Source: Bin87 sp965243255 (GTDB lineage Bacteria; Chloroflexota; Dehalococcoidia; Lucifugimonadales; UBA3495). From it: a stretch of 64,000 nt of DNA. Below the pieces are notes generated by a model, which saw only the letters and a list, made by a program, of their open reading frames with translations, was not told where the DNA came from and ran no database searches. The stretch spans positions 806,001 through 870,000 of the forward strand of contig CBDEUH010000004.1 in the NCBI GenBank assembly GCA_965243255.1, given 5' to 3'. The position numbers were made by a program, and so were the translations under genes. Of this stretch, positions 17,090 to 26,727 are shown in pieces; positions within the stretch are counted from its first letter, which is position 1; each line of letters starts with the position of its first letter.

Positions 17090-18922
17090 CTAACGGCCTC
17101 CCTGAGCCGACCTAGGTTGTTGCCCGGCAGCGCGGGGTTGAATTTTCTCTGGAGTGAACAAGTTGGCCATGCGGCCCAGGCCCATGGCCTGAAAGGCCTG
17201 CAGCAGGTTGCGGCTGACCAGCACCGCGGTGAACATGCTCACCATGACGCCGACCAGAAGGGTTAGCGCAAAGCCGTTAACCAGGCCGCCGCCCAATCGG
17301 TTGCCGAACCACAGCAGCACGGCGCACGTAATCAGCGTGCTTACGTTGCCGTCGCGTATCGCCGGCCAGGCGCGGTTGAAGCCCACCTCCATCGCTGAGG
17401 CCAAACTGCGCCCTAACCTGATTTCCTCCTTGATGCGCTCGAATATCAGGATGTTGGCGTCCACGGCGAGGCCGATTGACAAAATGAAGCCACCGATGTG
17501 GGGCAGCGTCAGCGTAATGGGCACCAGCTTGAAAATCGCCAGCGTAACTATGGCGTAGTAAATCAACGCGATCGCTGCCACCACGCCGGCGGCCCGATAA
17601 TAGGCGACCACGAAAATCAGCACCAGGCCCAAGCCCACCAGACCGGCCATTAGGCTCCGTTCCAGCGATTCCTGGCCGAGGAGAGCGTCAACCTCGGATT
17701 CCTGGATTAGCTGCAGAGGCACCGGCAGCCGACCGGATTTGAGCTGAATGGCAAGGGTGCGCGCGGATTCCCGGTTGAAGCTGCCGGAAATCTGGCTGCG
17801 GCCGTCGCGAATATGGGCCCGGGCTACCGGTGCAATCAACTGTTCTCCATCGAGAATGACGGCGATTACCTCGTCGGACTGGCGATTGGTCTGAACGTTG
17901 ATTTCACCGGTCATCTGGCCGAAAATATCCGCGCCCCGGTCGTTGAACTGAATGTTGACGACCCATTCACCCGTTACCGAGTCGGTGCTCGCGTAGGCGT
18001 CAACCAGATCGTCGCCGGTCAGGCCGATGCTGCTGTCCACGAAGGGCGGCAGACACCCGACGCCGACCACCGGGCCAGCACACTTTCGCCGCAGGAACTC
18101 CAGCTGCGCGGTTTCGCCGATGAGCCGCTTGGCGTCTTCAATGCTGCCGGTTACCAGGTACGACTCGATGGTACCCACTTCCGATGACAGCAAGGTTTCC
18201 AATGCGCTGCGCTGGGTGTTGCTCAGCGTGGTTGCAGTGGCGATGCGGAATCGGTTGCCGCCCCGATCCACGATTTCAACGTCTTCGTACCCCTGGTCCA
18301 GTATTACGCTGCCCAGTTTCTCAACGTCGGCTCCCTCGGCAAAGCTGACGGCGATGACCGACCCGCTGGCGCCGGGCAGCTGCACGATGATGCGGTCTTC
18401 GCCAAAGCGCTGCACTATCGGCTCGTCGGTGCCGTACAGGTTGACGCGGCGGCTGATTATGTTCAGCACCCCGTCCATTTGCTCCGAGGTGGGCGGCGGC
18501 AAATCTTCATTGACGAAATCCACCGGCTCGCCAAGGTTGTCCACCAGGGCTTGCCTCACCTCGGCGCGCCGTTCGGGAGCGAGGTATGGGCCAACTATTT
18601 CAAAGCCGGACCCATCACCGTCCTGGGTTACCTGGGCTTCATAATTGGCATCCGACAGGGCATTCTGAACGGCGTCAACGTCCACATTGGCGTCATCGGC
18701 AAAGGACACTGACAGGGTAGTGCCGGTTTGGGCCTGGTACACCAGGTGCGCGCCGCCCTGCAGGTCGAGGCCGAGCTTCAAACCCAGCGGGCCGGTTTCG
18801 GCGCGGTCAAGCCGGGGCAAGCCGGGTATGGCTATATGGATTTCTGGCAGGGCCAACGCGACGAACGAGACGCCCAGAACAACTAGTATCAGAAGGGTTA
18901 ACAGAACGGTGCGGCGTCGCAT
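17090..18922 (-). CDS. secD: Protein translocase subunit SecD
   Basis: A 610-residue partner of SecF. It has an N-terminal helix, the family motif LGLDLQGGAHLVYQ, a large periplasmic domain (~60-420) and six C-terminal helices with GLAVDANILIFERIKEE. The very C-terminus is basic and cytoplasmic. It lies between the CCA-adding enzyme (5 bases upstream) and secF, so the whole run fhs-def-cca-secDF is tightly packed on the minus strand. Confidence 0.96.
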   Translation of the reverse strand: MRRRTVLLTLLILVVLGVSFVALALPEIHIAIPGLPRLDRAETGPLGLKLGLDLQGGAHLVYQAQTGTTLSVSFADDANVDVDAVQNALSDANYEAQVTQDGDGSGFEIVGPYLAPERRAEVRQALVDNLGEPVDFVNEDLPPPTSEQMDGVLNIISRRVNLYGTDEPIVQRFGEDRIIVQLPGASGSVIAVSFAEGADVEKLGSVILDQGYEDVEIVDRGGNRFRIATATTLSNTQRSALETLLSSEVGTIESYLVTGSIEDAKRLIGETAQLEFLRRKCAGPVVGVGCLPPFVDSSIGLTGDDLVDAYASTDSVTGEWVVNIQFNDRGADIFGQMTGEINVQTNRQSDEVIAVILDGEQLIAPVARAHIRDGRSQISGSFNRESARTLAIQLKSGRLPVPLQLIQESEVDALLGQESLERSLMAGLVGLGLVLIFVVAYYRAAGVVAAIALIYYAIVTLAIFKLVPITLTLPHIGGFILSIGLAVDANILIFERIKEEIRLGRSLASAMEVGFNRAWPAIRDGNVSTLITCAVLLWFGNRLGGGLVNGFALTLLVGVMVSMFTAVLVSRNLLQAFQAMGLGRMANLFTPEKIQPRAAGQQPRSAQGGR

Positions 18923-18927
18923 TTAAG

Positions 18928-20406
18928 CTATCCAACCTCAATCGCATCATCGTCCAACAGACGCGCTGCCAGGGACAGGGCTTCTTCGCGATTGGAAACC
19001 TCGCCCACCGCCTGGGCTTCACGCAGCCTTTCCAGCAGCGCGCCCACGCGAGGGCCGGGATCAATGCGCAATGTATCCATCAGCTCGTGGCCGTTGACTA
19101 ATCCGCGGGGGCCATCATCCCCGGCCTGGGGTGTGGCTCCCGCTTCAAGAACAGCGGCAATCATTCTAGCATAGTTATTCCACCGTTCCGGCGATAGCTC
19201 TGGCCCACGCGCTGCCAGAAAGTCGGCCATGGCCAGATACAGCGTGTCCACGGCGGCGTCGCCCACGTCCCGATAATATCGATAGATGGCCCGGCGCGAC
19301 GGCATTTTGTCGCCCTCGCGCAGCTGGCTGGGGCGCAGGTGATGGAGCACCATAGCCGATACCAGGGACGTGGTGCGTCGAGCCAGCCGCAACCGGGACA
19401 GTCGGCTTTCCGCCACCTGCGCGCCCTGTTCGCTGTGGCCGAGGAACCGGATACGCCCATTCTCGTCCGGGCCTTTGGTTTGGGGCTTGGCGATATCGTG
19501 GAGCAGAGCGGCCAGCTTGAGGACGGTTCGCCGGGTGTGCCCGTCGCCGATTACCTCGGAGAAGTAGGCATCCTCGGCAGCAGTCCAGGGAGCCATGGTG
19601 TAGATGGCGCTGTTGCGGCGTCCGGCGGTAATCTCTTCGGCGTATTCCACGCAATGCAGTAGATGGCCCAGCACGTCCCAGTAATGATGGGACCGGGGCT
19701 GCTCGCAGTTGCGGGCCGCTTCCAGCTCCGGCATCACCCGGCAAAGCAGGCCCAGCCGGTCCAGAATTTCCAGCTGCGCCCGCGCTCCGTCGGCCGCCAG
19801 AATCGCCATAAATTCGTCGCGCACTCTTTCGGGGGCGACACGTTCCAGCAGGTGGGCATCCCTGCGGATGGCCTGCGCCGTTTCCGGCGTCATGCGGAAG
19901 TCCAGGCTCTTGGCCAGGCGCACGCCGCGCAGCATCCGGCCGGGGTCATTCCGAAAAACGTCTTCGCCGGTGGCGCGCAGAATGCGGCGAACCAGGTCAG
20001 CCCGGCCGTTCAGCGGGTCAACTATGCTTTCAATCCGTTCGTCGTTATCCCAGGAAAGGAGGGGCAGCGCGATTGCGTTCACGGTGAAATCGCGAGTTCG
20101 GAGATCATCCTCAATAGACCCGTCGTAGCTGGATACGTCGATGATGAAGGGCGCAGCGGCACCGTTGGCCGGCGGCAGCGCGACGCGGGTAACGTTCCAC
20201 GCATCGATGGGTACCGCCGTACCGCCCAGGTAATCGGCGACCGCCCGTCCGATTGGCGCGGAGTCACCGGCCACGGCCAGGTCGATGTCGTGAATTTCCC
20301 GACCCAGAACGGCGTCGCGGACAGCGCCACCCACCAGCCACACTTCGGTGTCACCTCGGGCAGCCAAAAACCCGCCCAACCGGGTGAGCAGGCCGTCAGC
20401 GTCCAT
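18928..20406 (-). CDS. CCA-adding tRNA nucleotidyltransferase / poly(A) polymerase family with HD domain
   Basis: A class II nucleotidyltransferase that builds or repairs the 3' CCA of tRNAs. From ATG 20406 it has 492 residues. The head motif GGAVRD with DIDL supplies the metal aspartates, RDFTVNAIAL and RMLRGVRLAKSLDFRM follow, and an HD phosphohydrolase domain has LLHDIAKP. The tRNA encoded at 34015 already has CCA, so a repair role is likely. The start lies one base past the end of def, on the same strand. The frame is open further upstream, but the CCA family homology begins at this ATG. Confidence 0.88.
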   Translation of the reverse strand: MDADGLLTRLGGFLAARGDTEVWLVGGAVRDAVLGREIHDIDLAVAGDSAPIGRAVADYLGGTAVPIDAWNVTRVALPPANGAAAPFIIDVSSYDGSIEDDLRTRDFTVNAIALPLLSWDNDERIESIVDPLNGRADLVRRILRATGEDVFRNDPGRMLRGVRLAKSLDFRMTPETAQAIRRDAHLLERVAPERVRDEFMAILAADGARAQLEILDRLGLLCRVMPELEAARNCEQPRSHHYWDVLGHLLHCVEYAEEITAGRRNSAIYTMAPWTAAEDAYFSEVIGDGHTRRTVLKLAALLHDIAKPQTKGPDENGRIRFLGHSEQGAQVAESRLSRLRLARRTTSLVSAMVLHHLRPSQLREGDKMPSRRAIYRYYRDVGDAAVDTLYLAMADFLAARGPELSPERWNNYARMIAAVLEAGATPQAGDDGPRGLVNGHELMDTLRIDPGPRVGALLERLREAQAVGEVSNREEALSLAARLLDDDAIEVG

Positions 20407-20407
20407 G

Positions 20408-21052
20408 CTAGTCGGCGGCGGTTGCGTCGTCGGCGCCACGGGACGGAGTGCGCCCGCTGGTGGTGTCGAACTGCGACAACGGTACGCGAGACGAGGACTG
20501 ATGCATCCGACGGGCGGCGGCTTCCAACTCGGCGGCGTCGGGCTCGCCGGTGGGCAGATACTCAACGTCGCCCTCTTCGTTGACGTGGATGCGGAAAAAC
20601 TGGTCGTGAGCGATCAGGTGGTCGATGTACAGGATGCCGTTGAGGTGGTCGGTTTCGTGCTCAATGGCCTGGGCCAGGATGCAGTCGGCTTTCAGGCGCA
20701 GCTGCTTGCCCGTCAAATCCTGGTAACGGAGGCGAATGCGCACCGCGCGGTTGACCATGCCCCGATAGCCGGGCAGGCTGAGACAGCCTTCCTCAACTTC
20801 GCGCTCGCCCTCGCGGCGGATTATTTCGGGATTGACCAGCACCAGCGGCTCGTCCCAATCCTCCGGCTTGACCACGCAGAGGCGCTGCAATACGCCCACC
20901 TGATTGGCGGCCAGGCCGACCCCGCGCTGCGCTGCCATGGTGTCCAACATGTCGGCAGCCAGCTTGGCCAGCTTGGCGTCAAACCGAGTTACTTTGATTG
21001 CGCGTTGGCGCAGGATGGGGTCGGGAAACAAGCGTACATCAAGTACGGCCAC
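20408..21052 (-). CDS. def: Peptide deformylase
   Basis: Removes the N-formyl group from new proteins. The three motifs are GVGLAANQVGV, EGCLSLPG (metal Cys) and EHETDHLNG (metal histidines; relatives usually have QHExDH). It is 214 residues with a ~35-residue Ala/Ser-rich C-terminal tail beyond the core. The start is GTG 21052. It is one base from the CCA-adding enzyme. Confidence 0.94.
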   Translation of the reverse strand: MAVLDVRLFPDPILRQRAIKVTRFDAKLAKLAADMLDTMAAQRGVGLAANQVGVLQRLCVVKPEDWDEPLVLVNPEIIRREGEREVEEGCLSLPGYRGMVNRAVRIRLRYQDLTGKQLRLKADCILAQAIEHETDHLNGILYIDHLIAHDQFFRIHVNEEGDVEYLPTGEPDAAELEAAARRMHQSSSRVPLSQFDTTSGRTPSRGADDATAAD

Positions 21053-21123
21053 GGTATTGCTCCGGTTAGAGGCGAGCCATGCTATTGCGGAATTCGTAAT
21101 CGTTGTGTGGCGATTATATCACG

Positions 21124-22764
21124 CTACAGCCCGGTTATTTCGCCTTCCGGTGTCAGGTCCATGTCCATCGCCCGGGGACGGGTGGGCAGGCCGGGGAGCG
21201 TTTCAATCCGGCCAGCCAGCGCGTAGAGGAACCCGGCCCCCACGGAGGCGCGGATGTCGGAAATCGGGAAGGTGTACCCCGACGGGCTGCCCCGCAGCGT
21301 GGGGTCATGGGATACCGACAGGTGGGTCTTGGCCATGCAGATGGGCAGGTCGCCCCAGCCCTGTTCGGCGAAGAACCGCGCCCGTCGGCGGGCTTCCGCC
21401 GACCAGCTGACCGATTGGGCGCCGTACACCCGCTTCGCCAACGCCAGGGTCTTCTCTTCGATGGTGCCATCCAGCTCGTAGGCGTAGTCCACTTGCGCCG
21501 GCGCCAGGCCGTCGTTGCTGGCCGCGGCCTGCGCCACCGCCTCGGCCAGGGCCATGCCGCCCTCGCCGCCGTCGGTAAAGCCCGCGTATTCCGCCGTAGC
21601 GTAGGCGCCGGCGTCGGCGGCGATCTTGGCCGCCGCCTGCAATTCCTCGGCGCTGTCCCCGGGGAAGCGGTTCAGCGCTACCACGCAGGGGAGTCCGAAG
21701 GCGCGCACGTTGTTGATGTGATGGACCATATTGGACGCGCCCGCTTTCATGGCGTCGAGGTTAGGGTCGCCCAGATTGCGGCGAGTTGCGCCGCCGTGCC
21801 AGCGCATGGCTCGCACCGACGCCACCAGCACTGCCGCGCTGACGGGCAACCCGCTCTGACGGGTCTTGATGTGCATGAACTTCTCGAAGCCCAAATCGGA
21901 GCCGAAGCCGGCCTCGGTGATCACGTGGTCAGCATAACCCATGGCCAGCCGGTCGGCGATGATGGAGCTGCAGCCGTGAGCGATGTTGCCGAATGGGCCG
22001 GCGTGGACGATGGCCGGCTGGCCTTCCAGGGTCTGCACCAAGTTGGGCATCACGGTATGGCGCATCACGGCCATCAGCGAACCCTCAAAACCCAAGTCGC
22101 CCACCGATACCGGCGCGCCGACGCGGTTGGTTCCCACCACCATCCTGGAAAGACGCGCCCGCAGGTCGGACAGGTCGGTGCACAGGGCCAAGATGGCCAT
22201 TATTTCCGAGGCGGTGATGAAGTCGAAGCGGGTTTCACGCAAGGGGCTGTTGGCGCTGCCGCCCAACCCGGCAGTTATCTGACGTAAAGCGCGGTCGGAG
22301 GCGTCGGTAACCCTTGACCAGGTAACGCCTTCCGCCGCCATGTCGTTGGCGTTGTTGCGATACACGGCGTTCTCAACGAGGGCGGCCAGCAGGTTGTGGG
22401 TGGAACCCACGGCGTGAGCGTCGCCGGTGAAGTGGATGTTGATTTCGTCCTCTGGGACGATGCGGGCCTTGCCGCCGCCGGTTCCGCCGCCCTTGATGCC
22501 GAAAATCGGACCCAGGGCCGGCTCGCGCAGGTTGACCACCGGCTGGTAACCCAGCCGCCCGAGGCCGTCGGTGAGGCCGATGGAAGTGGTCGTCTTGCCC
22601 TCGCCGGCCGGCGTGGGAGTAATGCCCGTAACGACCACCAGCTTGCCCCTTGCCCCGTCGGACTTTATCGCGTCAAGGCTTATCTTGGCCTTGTGATGCC
22701 CGTAGGGAATGAGGTGCTTGTGGTCAATGCCGAGACGGTCGGCGACGGCGCTAATCTGGTCCAT
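21124..22764 (-). CDS. fhs: Formate-tetrahydrofolate ligase
   Basis: ATP-dependent synthesis of 10-formyl-THF from formate, feeding one-carbon metabolism or a Wood-Ljungdahl methyl branch. The 546-residue protein (family ~555) has the P-loop TPAGEGKTTTSIGL, EPALGPIFGIKGGGTGGG, and long conserved stretches such as HAGPFGNIAHGCSS. A perfect minus-strand TATAAT lies at 22796-22801, about 32 bases upstream of the start, with a poor -35. No folD or mthfr gene is in the window. Confidence 0.97.
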   Translation of the reverse strand: MDQISAVADRLGIDHKHLIPYGHHKAKISLDAIKSDGARGKLVVVTGITPTPAGEGKTTTSIGLTDGLGRLGYQPVVNLREPALGPIFGIKGGGTGGGKARIVPEDEINIHFTGDAHAVGSTHNLLAALVENAVYRNNANDMAAEGVTWSRVTDASDRALRQITAGLGGSANSPLRETRFDFITASEIMAILALCTDLSDLRARLSRMVVGTNRVGAPVSVGDLGFEGSLMAVMRHTVMPNLVQTLEGQPAIVHAGPFGNIAHGCSSIIADRLAMGYADHVITEAGFGSDLGFEKFMHIKTRQSGLPVSAAVLVASVRAMRWHGGATRRNLGDPNLDAMKAGASNMVHHINNVRAFGLPCVVALNRFPGDSAEELQAAAKIAADAGAYATAEYAGFTDGGEGGMALAEAVAQAAASNDGLAPAQVDYAYELDGTIEEKTLALAKRVYGAQSVSWSAEARRRARFFAEQGWGDLPICMAKTHLSVSHDPTLRGSPSGYTFPISDIRASVGAGFLYALAGRIETLPGLPTRPRAMDMDLTPEGEITGL

Positions 22765-22812
22765 TGTGCCCCCAGGTGTTGCTGAATGCGGCTCTATTAT
22801 AATGCCAGCGGG

Positions 22813-25257
22813 CTAGTCCAAATGTACCGGGTCAACTTCTACCCGGCAGTTGCGGGGGATGACCTCACTCTGCAAGAATTGCCAGAGCCGCCGTCCCCGC
22901 AGCAGCAGGCGCCAACGATACCGTCCCCGCACGCGCTCAGGCTGGCAGGGTGTCGGGCCGACGATTTCCACGTCACCCCTACCCTGAAGAGCGGCCTTGT
23001 TTCGCCACCGCTTTGCCAATTCATCCAGGGTTTGCTGAACCATACGGACGCTCAAATCGGCGCAAATTACCTGGGCCAGACGGTTGAAAGGCGGATTGCC
23101 CTGCTGCTGCCGGGCATTGATTTCGATGCCGTAGAACAGGTCATAGTTCTGAGCGGCGGCGGCCATGATGGCGTAGTGGTCGGGCTGGTAGGTCTGGATG
23201 ATGGACCGGCCCGGTTGTCGCCCGCGGCCGGCGCGCCCGCAAACCTGGCACAGCAAGGCAAACGCTCGCTCGCCGGCGCGGAAGTCGGGCAGATTCAGCC
23301 CCAGGTCCGCCAGCAGCACCGCCGACAGGGTTACGTTGGGCAGGTCAAGGCCACGGGCCACCATCTGGGTGCCAATCAAAATCTGCGCCTTTCCTTCAGA
23401 CAGCCTAGTCATGGCCCGCTCCAACTCCGCCGGGTCGCGCACCGAGTCCGAATCCCATCGTTCGATGGTTACTTCGGGGTACCGTCGTTGCAGCTCGGCT
23501 TCTACAGCCTCGGTTCCGGCTCCCATCTCGCGGATGCGCCCGCCACGGCATTGCGGACACGCCCGTGGCAACCGCCGTGAGCGATTGCAGTAATGGCACA
23601 GCAGTCGGTTCGTTTCAGCATGGTGCGCATACGCCACCGAACAGCGGCTGCAAGTAACCACATTGCCACAGTCGCGGCACTGCATGAAAGCGGCGCTGCC
23701 CCTGCGGTTCAGGAACAGGATAGCCTGCTGGCCGGCCCGGATGGTATTGTCCAGCGCCTCGGTAAGGCTGCGGCTGAAGACGCTGCGATTGCCTTCCCGC
23801 AGTTCCCAGCGCATATCCACCACCTGCGTGTCGGCCAGTGGCATCGGCACGCCGTCGGATCCCGGAATCCGCTGGGGCAGAGTCTTCAGGTGGTGGCGGC
23901 CGCGCTGGGCGTCGTAATAGGTGCTAACGTCGGGCGTGGCCGAACCCATCACCACGACGGCGCCGCAACGTCGGGCCAATGCCAATGCGGCGTCCCTGGC
24001 GTGGTAGAAAGGGGCATACTCACTTTGCTTGTAGGCCGGTTCATGTTCCTCATCCACGATAATGACGCCAACGTTGGACACCGGAGCGAAAAGCGCGCTG
24101 CGCGGGCCTACCACCACATCCGCCTGCCCGTCGCGGATTCGCCACCACTGGTCAAATCGCTCCCGGTCGGTGAGACGGTGGTGCAATACAGCGGCGCGTC
24201 CTGGGAAACGGTCATTGACCGCGCCCACGGTTTGGGGCGTTAGCGCAATTTCCGGCACAAGGTAGATTGCCTGCTTGCCCAGGGCAACGGCGCGGGCAAT
24301 GGCGCGGAGGTACACCTCCGTTTTGCCGCTGCCGGTAACCCCGTGCAACAGAAAACTGCGCGGCGTGGCATCGGGATCGTCCAGCGCGGCGACAATGCTG
24401 GCTACGGCGTCGGCCTGGGCTGGGGTCAACGCGGCCGGCGGCGGTCCGGTCGGTGACACTCCGGCGGGTATTTCCGGCTCAATCCGCCGCCACTCCTCGG
24501 CAATCAGGCCACGCCCCACCAAGGCATCTGCCACGGGGCCGACTCCAGTAGAGGCGTAGGGCGTGGGTGATTCACGAACCGCGTCCAGCAAGTCCGCTTG
24601 ACGGTGGGCACGACTTGGAACTTCAGGCGCAGTATCGTCATCGGTGTCGGGGTAATGCCCGGGAATAAGTAGGCGGCGATGGCGATGTGTGCGCGGTCGG
24701 GGAAGGTTGACTTCCTTGAGCACCAGGCCGCGGTCAACCAGCCGGCGCAAATCCCGGCGGGCAACGTCCGTGCGGTTGGCAGCAGTTGCGATGCGCCTCA
24801 AAAAGTCGGCCTCGTCACAGACCTTGCCCGATGCGGCCAGCTCCTGCCAGGCGTCTCGGGTTGCATCCCGGAAGGATGACAGTTCTGCGTCGTCATCCGG
24901 ACCGGCAACTGCCGTGAGCCGGGAGCGCTGCTCAGCACGGAATCCGGGCGGCAGCATCGGCGCCAAGGCTTCAAAAGGCGAGCACAGATAGGTCTGGCCC
25001 AGCCAATCCGCCAGCTCCAGCCCCAGCGATCCCACCAACGGCGACGGTTCCACCGGGTGCAGAATGTCCCTCGTCTCGTCATCCGATACCGCCGATGCGT
25101 CTGACAGGCTGACGACCACGCCCTGCACGTAGCTGCGTCCGAACTGTACCCACACCAATTGCCCCGGCTCCACCGCCAGATGCCGGGGGATGCGGTAGGA
25201 AAAGGTTTTGCCCGCAGGTATCCAGTCCGCGTCGATGGCGACGTCGGCGTAGTTCAC
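22813..25257 (-). CDS. priA: Primosomal protein N' (PriA helicase)
   Basis: A 3'-to-5' DNA helicase that restarts stalled forks. The 814-residue protein has an N-terminal DNA-binding domain (FSYRIP, GQLVWVQFGR), Walker A GVTGSGKTEVY, DEEH box (IIVDEEHEPAYKQ), and a double zinc module with eight cysteines (CRDCGNVVTCSRC, LCHYCN, CPQC). Motif GTQMVARGLDLPNV is present. GTG 25257 is the start. Downstream is fhs. Confidence 0.95.
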   Translation of the reverse strand: MNYADVAIDADWIPAGKTFSYRIPRHLAVEPGQLVWVQFGRSYVQGVVVSLSDASAVSDDETRDILHPVEPSPLVGSLGLELADWLGQTYLCSPFEALAPMLPPGFRAEQRSRLTAVAGPDDDAELSSFRDATRDAWQELAASGKVCDEADFLRRIATAANRTDVARRDLRRLVDRGLVLKEVNLPRPRTHRHRRLLIPGHYPDTDDDTAPEVPSRAHRQADLLDAVRESPTPYASTGVGPVADALVGRGLIAEEWRRIEPEIPAGVSPTGPPPAALTPAQADAVASIVAALDDPDATPRSFLLHGVTGSGKTEVYLRAIARAVALGKQAIYLVPEIALTPQTVGAVNDRFPGRAAVLHHRLTDRERFDQWWRIRDGQADVVVGPRSALFAPVSNVGVIIVDEEHEPAYKQSEYAPFYHARDAALALARRCGAVVVMGSATPDVSTYYDAQRGRHHLKTLPQRIPGSDGVPMPLADTQVVDMRWELREGNRSVFSRSLTEALDNTIRAGQQAILFLNRRGSAAFMQCRDCGNVVTCSRCSVAYAHHAETNRLLCHYCNRSRRLPRACPQCRGGRIREMGAGTEAVEAELQRRYPEVTIERWDSDSVRDPAELERAMTRLSEGKAQILIGTQMVARGLDLPNVTLSAVLLADLGLNLPDFRAGERAFALLCQVCGRAGRGRQPGRSIIQTYQPDHYAIMAAAAQNYDLFYGIEINARQQQGNPPFNRLAQVICADLSVRMVQQTLDELAKRWRNKAALQGRGDVEIVGPTPCQPERVRGRYRWRLLLRGRRLWQFLQSEVIPRNCRVEVDPVHLD

Positions 25258-25276
25258 GGCGCAACCTCAATAAATG

Positions 25277-25322
25277 CCAAACCGCCGCAGCCGTGCTCTG
25301 CAGGACACGGGCGGCGGTTCGG
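25277..25322 (-). terminator. Terminator hairpin after rplS
   Basis: On the minus strand CCGAACCGCCGC pairs with GCGGCGGTTTGG (one G-U pair). An inner CCGTG/CACGG stem extends it. It starts 16 bases after the rplS stop. The T tract is weak. Confidence 0.6.
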
Positions 25323-25338
25323 GGTTTGCAATTTCCGG

Positions 25339-25698
25339 CTAGCGGTTGGTTCGGTAGGTGGTCCGCTCTTTGATTCGGGCGGCGCGTCCCTGGCGGCCAC
25401 GCAGGTAGTACAGCTTGGCCCGGCGGACTTTGCCCTGCCGCGTTACTTCCAGGGAATCGATCAGCGGCGAGTGCAGGGGGAACACGCGCTCAATGCCGAT
25501 GCCGGCGGTGATGCGGCGCACAGTGAAGTTGGCGGCCGGGCCCTTGCCGTTACTGCGGCGAATGCAAACGCCCTGGAAGGCCTGGACGCGTTCGCGAGTC
25601 CCCTCACGGATGCGGAAATTCACCCGCACCGTGTCGCCTGGGCCAAAATCGGGGATGCTTTCGTTTACTTCGGGGGGAACGAGTTCGGATGCTTTCAT
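25339..25698 (-). CDS. rplS: 50S ribosomal protein L19
   Basis: A 119-residue L19 at the 30S-50S interface. Conserved elements are FGPGDTVRVNFRIREG, R-V-Q-A-F-Q-G-V and GIGIERVFPLHSP. It is monocistronic as far as can be seen: a hairpin follows and a gap separates it from the NHL gene upstream. No trmD or rimM lies beside it, which is a common arrangement elsewhere. Confidence 0.96.
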   Translation of the reverse strand: MKASELVPPEVNESIPDFGPGDTVRVNFRIREGTRERVQAFQGVCIRRSNGKGPAANFTVRRITAGIGIERVFPLHSPLIDSLEVTRQGKVRRAKLYYLRGRQGRAARIKERTTYRTNR

Positions 25699-25787
25699 TG
25701 GGGATTTTTCTCAGTCGGCCTTGCAGCGCGGTTTTAAAGTAGCCGTTTGTGGCGGCGGATGCGGGCGCAAATTATAGCACACCGCAT

Positions 25788-26663
25788 TTATTGCCGCACG
25801 TATTTGTCCACCCGCTCCTGCGCGCCCAGGGCCATGTAGATGTTGCCGCCGGCGTCAACCCAGCTGCCGTGGGCGGACTCCGAATCCCAACGCGCCAGCA
25901 CGTTCCCGTCGGGGTCCATGATACTGACCCGAGACGACATACCGTTGGCGCCGCCCTCGCTGATGACCAACGCGCCATCACTATCCACGGATATGTCCAG
26001 GGGCCGACGCATATCTTCCCACATGGTCAGGAATTCACCGTCCGGCGAATAGATCTGCATCCGATTGTTCTCCCGGTCGCACAGGTAGAGGTTGCCGTTG
26101 GGATGGGCCACGATGCTGTGGGGCAGATGGAACTGGCCGGGGCCACCCTTGCCCGGCTCCCCCCAGGACTGCTTCAGCTCGCCTTCCCGGGAGAAACGAT
26201 GCACCCGCGCGTTGCGGTAGCCGTCGGACACGTACAGGTCGCCGTTGGGCGCCGGCACCAGCTCCGTGGGGTAGTTGAAAGGCCCAGCGGACCGAGGACA
26301 CACCTCACCGGGAATCTCGCAGCCGGTGTCGGAGTGGACGCCGCGCTGTCCGATGACTTGCAGGGGCTTGCCGTCCAGAGTGTAGATCACGCACACCGAG
26401 TCGGTGCGGTCGGTGAGATAGACGATGTCGTCCTGGATGTAGATGCCGTGGGCTTCGTCGATGGCGCGCAAGCCCCAGGAACCGAGGTAGTTGCCGCCCG
26501 GCCCGAAAATCAACACCGGCGGGTCCTTGCGCTGGAACACGTAAACGCGGTTCTGCGAGTCGGTGGCCACCGCCGAGGCGTTGCCCATGGTCATGCCCTC
26601 GGGCAGGCGCGCCCAGTCTTCTTCCAGGGTGTACGTATATTTGCCGGAACCTACGGTAGTCAT
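25788..26663 (-). CDS. NHL-repeat six-bladed beta-propeller protein (PAL-like)
   Basis: A 291-residue protein without a signal peptide. NHL blades are clear: repeated P-x-D/N-L-Y-V/L-x-D-x-x-N-x-R/N (GDLYVSDGYRNARVHRFS, GNLYLCDRENNRMQIYS), and HLPHSIVAHPNG. The fold is shared with peptidyl-alpha-hydroxyglycine lyase, but no known substrate is implied. The start has an ideal AGGAGGT box. It lies downstream of the alpha/beta hydrolase and amine oxidase genes on the same strand. Confidence 0.8.
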   Translation of the reverse strand: MTTVGSGKYTYTLEEDWARLPEGMTMGNASAVATDSQNRVYVFQRKDPPVLIFGPGGNYLGSWGLRAIDEAHGIYIQDDIVYLTDRTDSVCVIYTLDGKPLQVIGQRGVHSDTGCEIPGEVCPRSAGPFNYPTELVPAPNGDLYVSDGYRNARVHRFSREGELKQSWGEPGKGGPGQFHLPHSIVAHPNGNLYLCDRENNRMQIYSPDGEFLTMWEDMRRPLDISVDSDGALVISEGGANGMSSRVSIMDPDGNVLARWDSESAHGSWVDAGGNIYMALGAQERVDKYVRQ

Positions 26664-26727
26664 TGGGGACCTCCTGTCCGTTCGAGGGTGGCGGTTTTCG
26701 ACATTCTATCAGACCATCTCGGCAGCG